Shown: positions 58,201 to 64,000 of the stretch, piece after piece | How positions within the stretch are numbered: the stretch's first letter is position 1 | Layout: each line of letters opens with the position of its first letter | Assembly (NCBI RefSeq): GCF_030123405.1 | Contig: NZ_CP126110.1 | Coordinates: forward strand, 2,480,001 to 2,544,000 | Direction of reading: 5' to 3' | Length of the DNA stretch: 64,000 nt | From: Neobacillus sp. WH10 | GTDB lineage: Bacteria; Bacillota; Bacilli; Bacillales; Cytobacillaceae | Made by a program: the position numbers and the translations under genes | Notes under the pieces: generated by a model | What the model was told of the DNA's origin: nothing | Databases searched by the model: none | The model's input: the letters and a program-made list of their open reading frames with translations, nothing else

Positions 58201-59464
58201 AAATGCACGTGCATTTTACGATGCCGGAAATGGCTGGGGTGTAAAAATGTCCTTAGAGAAAGGGAATAAAAAAGCATTTGTTAGAAGTGGCTTGTTCCGA
58301 TTCGGGGATGGAGAGTGGCCAGATCCAGGTGGTACTGCCTTTAAAGTAGCCGTATATGATGCTTCTGGCCCGGGCGGAGCACCAGGTAAAAAACTGGCGG
58401 GACCTTTTGATGCTACAGCCCTTCGTAATGGTCAATGGACGCAAGTAGATTTAAGCAGCCATGGAATTATTGTTGAAGGCGATTTCTATATCGTCTACAT
58501 CCAAGCCGCAGACATTCCATATGTTCCTGGTTTGGCAACAGATGATGATGGGCCAAATACGTATCGAAGCTGGCAGTTGGTAAGCGGGGAATGGACACCT
58601 TCCCCGAAAACAGAAGGCAACTATATGATTCGTGCAGTGGTTGATTATGAAGTAACAGAACCATCGATTTCCTCTCCTGTTGATGGAGCGTTCACCAACG
58701 TTGAAACAGTAACTGTGAAAGGTGAAGCTGCACCAAAGACAAAGGTTCATATATTTAATAAAGGCGTAGAAGTTGCGGCTGTTGATACAAAGGATGATGG
58801 CAAATATTCTGTTGACGTGAAGCTCAAGAAGGGTGAGAACCAATTAACGGCTAAAGCGTCTACAGCACAAGGGATGACGGATGCATCCGCACCTGTAAAT
58901 GTAACCTATGATGCCGATGCGCCGGAGTTAACGATCGGCTCGCCAACTGATGGAAGTAAATTGAATAAAGAAACCGTCACCGTTTCAGGAACAGTCGCAG
59001 ATAACTATTTAAATTTCGTCCTTGTTAATGGAACAACAGCGAAGGTAGAGAATGGAACCTATTCCGCCAGAATTATTCTGGATGAAGGAATCAATCAAAT
59101 CAAGGTTTTGGCCAAGGATAAGGCAGGAAACACGACGGAAAAATCTCTAAAAGTTGACGTGAAATACACGGCACCATTGATTAAAAATGTAAAACCTTCT
59201 GAAGATAAGGAATTGAAGAAAGGCGAAAGTGTAAAGATTGAGTTTACAAGTGAGCCTGGTTTGAAAGCATCTTTCTTCACGAATGGAACAGAGCTTCCAA
59301 TGACGGAGGTTTCACCAGGATATTATGTCGGAAATTACACCGCTACGAAGGATAAGATAGCTGACGGTGCCATCATTGAGGTAAAGGCGGTGGATTCCTA
59401 TGGCAATGAGTCAAGACAAACAGCTGACGGAAAATTGTATATTAATGTGAAGAAAAAGAATTAA
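55208..59464 (+). CDS. bpr: bacillopeptidase F-like secreted S8 serine protease, multidomain
   Basis: The 1418-residue protein has a signal peptide (RKQRRWLSILLTAILVLPLLL, cleaved near ADAA), a propeptide to about residue 190, and a subtilisin domain with Asp224 (IDTGVQ), His270 (HGHGTHS) and Ser443 (NGTSMAGPH). The rest includes an immune-inhibitor-A/MAM-like beta domain (VADFETKPDGWTSYG..., about 633-775), a carboxypeptidase-regulatory-like repeat (KGTVSGTIKNKASGQPVAGATVYV) and two or three Ig-like repeats (SSPVDGAFTNVETVTVKGEA; GSPTDGSKLNKETVTVSGTV). Order and length match bacillopeptidase F. GGGGGG precedes the ATG. It degrades extracellular protein in stationary phase. Confidence 0.92.
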   Translation: MKRKQRRWLSILLTAILVLPLLLQPQMNADAATKGVSVSAKDELQTPKQKVTNSLYKQFEDQEKVTFLIKMKEQVDSAKVAKAAEDKAKLQKATPAKTKSLKRNTIVSELKATAKETQFDVLAFLEEQVKAGKAKGVHSYYIVNAIAVTATQEVMEKAAAFLEVEKILPNETRQLFVPEKSAGTAVQEPAAGTNSIEWNIERVGAPAVWEMGIDGSGVVIGSIDTGVQWDHPALKEKYRGFNKETGQADNTYSWFDATSGQTTPYDDHGHGTHSTGTMVGSEPNGSNIIGVAPGAKWIAVKAFTPDGGTDADLLEAGEWMMAPGGNPDKAPDVINNSWGGGPGLDEWYRPMVQAWRAAEIFPEFSAGNTNLGNPGGPGSVANPANYPEAVATGATDINNKLGGFSLLGPSPYGEIKPELSAPGVNIRSAVPGGSYEGGWNGTSMAGPHVSAAIALLKQANSSLTVDELERILQTTAIPLTDNKYPTSPNNGYGSGLLNVFDAVSAVVSGLGKIKGQVMKEGTDSEAPVLTHSQPGAVFAGMPLTLEASAADNISVTNVSLQYQKQDGSWTTVAAQRNSGDYKNGTYRVNIPGADISGNAFVYKWKALDFGGNESVSEHRVTVLPGITVGYVADFETKPDGWTSYGANDSWQWSKPTNGPNAAFSGEKVYATNLSGNYANSSNASLQMPPIDLPAGNSYLQFKQWYDLERNYDYGHVYVSTDAVNWVQKLRVNNLSNGWIDGEVNLSEYAGQRIYVAFNITTDGGVTKQGWYIDDVRLTNAPLAASQKAEVDVTTENDESAAASVKKEKVNPDKLTMMMPKVKKEASTEKLAPMQLPMQAQVTVVESGRSVATNPTNGSFEMTHAAGTFTVIAESYGHHSQTKSVTIAQDGEATANFTLQEQAKGTVSGTIKNKASGQPVAGATVYVIEDAHVQPVQTDENGHFSITAYEGDYTLKVVSPHYYSQEASIKLKGNIEKNFDIKPFIGYPGEIGYDDGTAENARAFYDAGNGWGVKMSLEKGNKKAFVRSGLFRFGDGEWPDPGGTAFKVAVYDASGPGGAPGKKLAGPFDATALRNGQWTQVDLSSHGIIVEGDFYIVYIQAADIPYVPGLATDDDGPNTYRSWQLVSGEWTPSPKTEGNYMIRAVVDYEVTEPSISSPVDGAFTNVETVTVKGEAAPKTKVHIFNKGVEVAAVDTKDDGKYSVDVKLKKGENQLTAKASTAQGMTDASAPVNVTYDADAPELTIGSPTDGSKLNKETVTVSGTVADNYLNFVLVNGTTAKVENGTYSARIILDEGINQIKVLAKDKAGNTTEKSLKVDVKYTAPLIKNVKPSEDKELKKGESVKIEFTSEPGLKASFFTNGTELPMTEVSPGYYVGNYTATKDKIADGAIIEVKAVDSYGNESRQTADGKLYINVKKKN

Positions 59465-59627
59465 AGGAAAGTTAGCATCATTTATATCAAAAGGAGCTCT
59501 CCACTTTTGAACTCCATCATTTTGGTTGTTGGTAATAGGAGCTCTATCATTAATCATTGTAGTCAAGATAATTCGATTATACGCTTTTTTAAGTGGGAAA
59601 TTCTAAAAAAATTAGGAACGATAAGAG

Positions 59628-59660
59628 GAAGGGTTCTACTAAGTAGACTCTTCTTTTTTT
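59628..59660 (+). terminator. Rho-independent terminator
   Basis: GAAGGG and TCTAC pair with GTAGA and CTCTTC, one bulged T, TAA loop, then seven T residues. It ends the protease transcript about 165 bp after its stop; nothing else is seen in that gap. Confidence 0.75.
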
Positions 59661-59745
59661 ATCAGGGAGGAACCTGTAATGTACAAGGAATACAAAGTTA
59701 ATGCAAGGAAAATAGAGTGGCAATTCATGAGTGAGATAATAATAA

Positions 59746-60537
59746 CAGGGTATTGACCGTCTTGGCCTCGAATCAGTTAAGGCTGAACTGGAAAACCGCC
59801 TCGGCTGGAGCCTTGAAGAAGCAAAACCATATCATTTTGACCACAACAGTGATCGCTACGGTTGGATGAAAGGGAATAAAGGAAAATGGCATTATACGTT
59901 GTTCATTCAAAATGGTCGTGTAGCAGATTTTTCTAATTACAAGCTTAAAACGGGATTGCAGGAAATTGCAAAAAATCATACCGGGGATTTCCGTTTGACA
60001 GCTAATCAAAACCTAATCATTGCCAATGTATCAAGTCAGAAAAAGGAAAAAATTAATGAATTGATGGAAAAATACAGTTTGTCCGATGGCACACAGCATT
60101 CCGCACTCCGCCGAAGTTCGATGGCATGCGTCGCGCTTCCAACGTGCGGTTTGGCGATGGCGGAATCAGAACGATATCTGCCAGAACTAATGGATAAGAT
60201 CGAAGAAATTGTCAACGAAAACGGATTGCGGGAAGAGGAAATCACAATTCGCATGACCGGCTGTCCAAATGGCTGTGCTCGACCGGCTCTCGCTGAAATT
60301 GCCTTTATTGGAAAAGCAGTGGGCAAATATAACATGTATTTAGGCGCCTCACATGACGGCAGCCGTTTAAATAAAATGTATCGCGAAAACATCGGTGAAG
60401 GAGAAATTCTAAGTGAAATGCGTCAGCTCCTTTCCCGTTTCGCCAAAGAGAGAGTGCAAGACGAGCACTTCGGTGACTTTGTCATACGCACAGGTATTGT
60501 TAAAGCAACGACTGACGGTACAAATTTTCATGAATGA
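59746..60537 (+). pseudogene. cysI: sulfite reductase hemoprotein beta-subunit, C-terminal remnant
   Basis: About 263 codons match the C-terminal half of CysI: DRLGLESVKAELENRLGW, YHFDHNSDRYGW, TGDFRLTANQNLII, and the four iron-sulfur/siroheme cysteines in CVALPTC and CPNGC. The first 300 or so residues are missing; the upstream frame is closed by a TAA directly before the match. A 25-codon frame at 59679-59756, with a strong GGGAGG site, reads into the junction in another frame. An internal ATG at 59866 could start a 223-residue product, but it would lack the substrate half. No cysJ is adjacent. Confidence 0.88.
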
Positions 60538-60548
60538 TTTTAGCATGC

Positions 60549-60577
60549 AAAAGAGACAGAAGGCCTGTCTCTTTTCT
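60549..60577. terminator. bidirectional terminator
   Basis: AAAAGAGACAG pairs perfectly with CTGTCTCTTTT around AAGGC, between the cysI remnant and the convergent J-domain gene. Confidence 0.85.
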
Positions 60578-61091
60578 ACTTTGTTTTAGTGTAATGTTCA
60601 TAAAACACTCTAAAAAGTCTATCATCTCCTCCTCGATCAGGGTGGAGTGCTTTAAGTATTTTTTTAAACTCTTTCTTTATTAATTCTTTGTCAGCATCCG
60701 GCTCTAAACCCAATAATTCACAGTATGTAAGGGGAGGGGAATCAGTTAGAGCATATTCTGCTTGTAACATTCTTTTTAAGCCGCGAACTTTGGTTTGTTC
60801 GATGCGAACCTTACTTTTTAATGCTTCGTTTTCCTCTTTTAATTGCTGGTTTTCATAGAATGTTTTTTCCCATTGATGATAATCAACTCCAAATTGGCTG
60901 CTTCTTTTCTCAATTTTCTTTTCCAATATGAATGCTGCTAAATCAGTTGGTTTAATTATGTAGTCAATGTTCAAATTCTTAGTTCGTTTTGCTTTCAATT
61001 TTCCTTGAAGAATCCAACGAATAACGACCTGCTCATTATTTGTTATTCCTTCGTTCCAGAGTAGTTCAGTGGCTTCCTTAACATTCAACAT
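60576..61091 (-). CDS. HTH / coiled-coil / J-domain protein
   Basis: The 171-residue protein has an N-terminal HTH-like part (MLNVKEATELLWNEGITNNEQVVIRWILQGKLKAKR), a central coiled coil (about residues 70-110, QQLKEENEALKSKV) and a C-terminal J domain with YCELLGLEPDADKELIKKEFKKILKALHPDRGGDDRLF. The HPD tripeptide needed to stimulate Hsp70 ATPase is intact. A DNA-binding-like domain joined to a J domain suggests it delivers DnaK to a DNA or RNA complex. The ATG lies downstream of an unclear ribosome site. Confidence 0.82.
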   Translation of the reverse strand: MLNVKEATELLWNEGITNNEQVVIRWILQGKLKAKRTKNLNIDYIIKPTDLAAFILEKKIEKRSSQFGVDYHQWEKTFYENQQLKEENEALKSKVRIEQTKVRGLKRMLQAEYALTDSPPLTYCELLGLEPDADKELIKKEFKKILKALHPDRGGDDRLFRVFYEHYTKTK

Positions 61092-61512
61092 TTAATCAAC
61101 TCATTCTTAATAAATCTACGTTATGAATAAAAGGCTAAAATCAATGTATCATAAGTAAAACCACATTTGTTTTACTGATTGATGTAATTTTGATTAAAAA
61201 TACTTTTCAGTAGGATAGGAAGCCTTGTTTTTGAATTTTTCTTATTTCAATTGTTATGAATGTAATATGATAAATAAAAACTATGATAGACGTAATGATG
61301 AAAAAAAGGAAGATCCAAAGAGGTACACAAACTCTGCCTAAGTATAGTTTTTTCCAATAATATTCACCGACAACTAATAGAATATTAATTCATTTTTAAT
61401 GAATAAAGTGTAAAATAGAATATGAATAGACCAACATGTAATGATTTATTCGAAGTTAGAAAATTTACACTAAAATAAAAAACTTATCCGTTTTCACCAG
61501 GGGGTTACATCA
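61092..61512. other. intergenic stretch, no gene seen
   Basis: A/T-rich, about 420 bp between divergent genes. A GGGGG site lies just before the DUF2062 gene. No repeats or structures stand out. Confidence 0.5.
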
Positions 61513-62076
61513 ATGAGCACAAAACAAAATAAGTATAATTTTTTTCAACGCTTTGGACGTGCTTTTAAGCTGAATTTCACGAAACTCCTGCGTTCTCCTG
61601 GGGGAGCCAGAAAGGTTGCAATGGGATTTGCAATTGGCTTTGGCTTGGAAATGTTAGTTATTTCAACTGCTTCCCTTATTTATATATTGTTTGTACCAAT
61701 AGTCCGATTGGCTAAAGGCTCAATACCCGCTTCGATCATTGGTAATATCATTGGAAAACTCTCGTTTCTCCCTGTCCTTCTTTTACCGTTTGCTAGACAG
61801 CTGGGGAAAACCATTTTTCCAATGAAAGTCAGAATAGGTGACCATACGCATTTTTCTCTTCAAAATTTATTGCACGGAGATTTCCATAGTTTAGTCGGTC
61901 TACTCCATGGTGGTGTCCATGCATTAATTGGAATGACGATTTTTGGGATTGTTCTTGGCTCTATTTCTTACTTTATTGTTCATTATCTCTACGAAAAAGA
62001 AAGATCAAATAGACTTAAAAGAAGACGTCTTAAACATGAAATTCGTATAGGTAGGATCGAAAAGAATTTAATATAA
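61513..62076 (+). CDS. DUF2062-domain membrane protein
   Basis: The 187-residue protein contains the DUF2062 pattern: LRSPGGARKVAMGFAIGFGLEMLVI, GNIIGKLSFLPVLLLPFARQLG, with membrane helices at about 41-65, 76-100 and 135-160 and a very basic tail (RSNRLKRRRLKHEIRIGRIEKN). Members occur alone or fused to glycosyltransferases; no reaction is known. GGGGG precedes the ATG. It is followed by a hairpin and then the convergent hydrolase gene. Confidence 0.85.
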   Translation: MSTKQNKYNFFQRFGRAFKLNFTKLLRSPGGARKVAMGFAIGFGLEMLVISTASLIYILFVPIVRLAKGSIPASIIGNIIGKLSFLPVLLLPFARQLGKTIFPMKVRIGDHTHFSLQNLLHGDFHSLVGLLHGGVHALIGMTIFGIVLGSISYFIVHYLYEKERSNRLKRRRLKHEIRIGRIEKNLI

Positions 62077-62091
62077 ACTTTGTCTATTGTA

Positions 62092-62116
62092 AGCCCTTAC
62101 TGGAATGTTAAGGGCT
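62092..62116. terminator. hairpin between DUF2062 and CwlO-like genes
   Basis: AGCCCTTA pairs with TAAGGGCT; a T run follows only after 9 nt on the plus strand. Confidence 0.5.
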
Positions 62117-62127
62117 ATTTGCGCTTT

Positions 62128-63234
62128 TTAAATTCGAACTACACGACCTTTAAATGCATTTTTCCAATATCCATTTGTCATATCTGCAATGGCGACACCG
62201 GTTGAGCTTTGAGAACCAATGAACTTACCGTCTCCAAGATAGATTCCAACATGGCCGTCTCTCTTGTAAGTGTCGAAGAAAACAAGGTCTCCCGGCTGCA
62301 TTTCTTGAGGAGAAACCTGCCTGCCATCGTTTTTTATCGTAGAGGTAGTACTGCTGATTTTGATACCTGCTTCAGAAAAAGCCCATTGAACAAAACCGGA
62401 GCAGTCAAATCTTCCACGGGCAATATCATTGGCATTTCTGCCGCCGCCAAACACATATACAGAGTTTCCTATGTACTTATTACCTGCATTAATGACTGTG
62501 GATATGTAATCCTTTTCTAACTCATTTATGTATGTTTGAGCCGTTTCCTTTTTCTGAGCTTCCAATTCAAGCTGATTTTGTAATGTCTTATATTGTTCCT
62601 GTTGTTTATTTAGGTGAGCTTGCAATGTTTCGATCTTATTTTTCATGCTGTTAATTTCCACAAGTTTATTTTCTAACAAAACCTTTTTACTTTCATATTC
62701 TTTTTGCTGAATTTCTTGCTGTTCCAAAAGATCTCGGTCTGCCTCAGCTATCGCTGCCAAAGCACTGACCCGGTCTACTAAATCACTTAGGCTTGTAGCA
62801 CCAAGCAGTACCTCTAGATAGTCGGCATGCTTATCACTCTGCTGGTAGGATAGAGCACGTTCCTTTAAGACTTCATTTCGTTTTGCCATATTTTCCTTAA
62901 TTATTCGAATCTCGTTTTCAAGATTTTCAATATCAGCTTTAGCGGCTGTAATCTCCATATCAACCTTTACGATTGCCTGATTATTCTCTTGAATAGCCTC
63001 AGAAACCCGTTTCAATTGGTCATTGACACTAAAAGAGTTTCCTTCGATATTTGGAATTTCATTGTTAGCTGTTAAACGATTCGTTTGAATGGGTGAAGGG
63101 GCAACCTGAGGTAATTCTTTAGTATTTTCTATGTTACTGAATGATTCCGCTTGAACCTTTTGTATAGAAAATTCATTTCCTGCCGCCGCAAGTATAATAA
63201 GCAAGTTTAACAGGATAAGTGCTTTATTAATCAC
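62128..63234 (-). CDS. CwlO-like NlpC/P60 peptidoglycan endopeptidase
   Basis: The 368-residue protein has a signal peptide (ALILLNLLIILAAAG, cleaved near VQAES), a long coiled coil (about residues 75-245, several KRNEVLKER and LENKLVEINSMKNKIETL stretches) and a C-terminal NlpC/P60 domain with catalytic Cys in RFDCSGFVQWA and His in DGHVGIYLGDG. This order is that of CwlO, the D,L-endopeptidase needed for cell elongation and activated through FtsEX. A perfect WalR-type box lies about 100 bp upstream. The 52-bp repeat array begins farther upstream. Confidence 0.9.
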   Translation of the reverse strand: MINKALILLNLLIILAAAGNEFSIQKVQAESFSNIENTKELPQVAPSPIQTNRLTANNEIPNIEGNSFSVNDQLKRVSEAIQENNQAIVKVDMEITAAKADIENLENEIRIIKENMAKRNEVLKERALSYQQSDKHADYLEVLLGATSLSDLVDRVSALAAIAEADRDLLEQQEIQQKEYESKKVLLENKLVEINSMKNKIETLQAHLNKQQEQYKTLQNQLELEAQKKETAQTYINELEKDYISTVINAGNKYIGNSVYVFGGGRNANDIARGRFDCSGFVQWAFSEAGIKISSTTSTIKNDGRQVSPQEMQPGDLVFFDTYKRDGHVGIYLGDGKFIGSQSSTGVAIADMTNGYWKNAFKGRVVRI

Positions 63235-63335
63235 CTAATACCACTACCTTCTTATTAAGATAATTTTCTAAATGTTCGTACTATTTATTGTACCAAATTT
63301 CTACCAGATAATTCTGTCAACTGTGTTATAAGAAT

Positions 63336-63352
63336 ATTACAATTTGATAACA
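63336..63352 (-). promoter_or_regulatory. WalR (YycF)-type box upstream of the CwlO-like gene
   Basis: On the minus strand TGTTAT-CAAAT-TGTAAT fits the TGTWAH-N5-TGTWAH consensus at every fixed position. A TTGACA (plus 63315-63320) lies 15 bp downstream toward the gene, though a -10 box at the usual spacing is not clear. Confidence 0.65.
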
Positions 63353-63361
63353 GTGTAATAA

Positions 63362-64000
63362 GGAACCTGAATCAGCAATGCGATGAAGGCCATATAGGTT
63401 GGAAAACCAGGAAGATTAATCCTTCATAAGTGGGATGAAGGACTAATCGATTGATCAAAAGGAAAGATTAGTCCTTCATAAGCGGGATGAAGGCCGAATC
63501 GATTGATCAAACGGAAAGATTAGTCCATCATAAGCCCGATGAAGGCCAAATCGGTTGATCAAACGAAAGGATTAGTCCATCATAAGCCCGATGAAGGCCA
63601 AATCGGTTGATCAAACGAAAAGATTAGTCCATCATAAGAGGGATGAAGGCCAAATCGATTGATCAAAAGGAAAGATTAGTCCATCATAAGCCCGATGAAA
63701 GCCTAATCGGTTGAAAAACTAGGAAGATTAGTCCTTCATAAACGGGATGGTGGCCAAATCAATTGGTTAAACGAAAAGATTAGTCCATCATAAGAGTGAT
63801 GAAGGCCTAATCGGTTGGAAAAGCAGGAAGATTAGTCCATCATAAGCGGGATGAAGGCCAAATCGATTGATCAAAAGGAAAGATTAGTCCATCATAAGCC
63901 CGATGAAGGCCTAATCGGTTGAAAAACTAGGAAGATTAGTCCATCATAAGCGGGATGAAGGCCAAATCGATTGATCAAAAGGGAAGATTAGTCCATCATA
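63362..64000. repeat. tandem array of 52-bp units, continuing past the window
   Basis: GATTAGTCC (first copy GATTAATCC) begins at 63414 and then every 52 bp without exception: 63466, 63518, 63570, 63622, 63674, 63726, 63778, 63830, 63882, 63934 and 63986. A degenerate unit precedes at 63362. Two subtypes alternate, one with AAATCGATTGATCAAAAGG, one with TAATCGGTTGAAAAACTAG. In the second, GATTAGTCCATCAT can fold with ATGAAGGCCTAATC (12 of 14 pairs). No coding potential. Confidence 0.95.

Noticed and set aside
63362..64000. CRISPR array
   Set aside because: Units are contiguous 52-bp tandem repeats with no unique spacers, and no cas genes are in view.

Overview
The window reads as chromosomal DNA of a low-GC, spore-forming Bacillaceae bacterium, most like Neobacillus/Bacillus. 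Support: strong AGGAGG-type ribosome binding sites, GTG/TTG starts, a Tgl-type spore-coat transglutaminase, YrzI- and FbpA-type small proteins, two TPP riboswitches, a CwlO-like hydrolase with a WalR-type box, and bacillopeptidase F. No tRNA, rRNA, insertion sequence or CRISPR array was seen.

Layout. 0-9 kb: a phosphodiesterase/MFS pair, an esterase, flavodoxin-like, ATP-grasp and GIY-YIG genes, terD and an amino-acid permease. 8.8-14.5 kb: an AraC-type response regulator with Glu at the phosphosite, then hutU-hutI-hutG without hutH or hutP. 14.9-19 kb: kinase-like protein, glycosyltransferase and HipA-like kinase, then galU. 19-22 kb: glutaredoxin, secreted M28 peptidase, DUF1963 protein. 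22-28.7 kb: two TPP-riboswitch units, thiM-thiD-thiE-thiW and tenA-thiZ-thiX-thiY, covering thiamine salvage and precursor uptake. 28.7-35 kb: tgl, MFS and MATE transporters, cold-shock protein, small proteins. 35-41.3 kb: TetR regulator, a TetR-type operator on a consensus promoter before yrzI, a sigma factor next to clpP, a broken tatC, HIT and AbrB-family proteins, fbpA. 41.3-54.2 kb: a secondary-metabolite island whose core is one 3650-residue protein joining a three-module NRPS, a Cys-nucleophile thioesterase and an MFS exporter, with an Sfp-type activating enzyme beside it. 54-64 kb: about 1 kb of gene-poor DNA, a bacillopeptidase F-like protease, a cysI remnant, a J-domain protein, a DUF2062 protein, a CwlO-like hydrolase, and a 52-bp tandem array running off the window.

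Between genes lie several unexplained repeat systems. A 13-bp dyad (GGTGTCAGGCACC) occurs ten times in the first 34 kb, nearly always just after stop codons. The last 100-160 coding bases of several genes next to it switch sharply to C-ending codons. There are also two unrelated-sequence arrays with the same 52-bp period, each encoding hairpins, and one 21-bp-period array in the tenA leader. The NRPS-TE-MFS fusion and the dyad with its C-rich gene ends are the two signals most worth following up. Domain and motif calls come from reading the sequence and from memory of the families; no database search was run.
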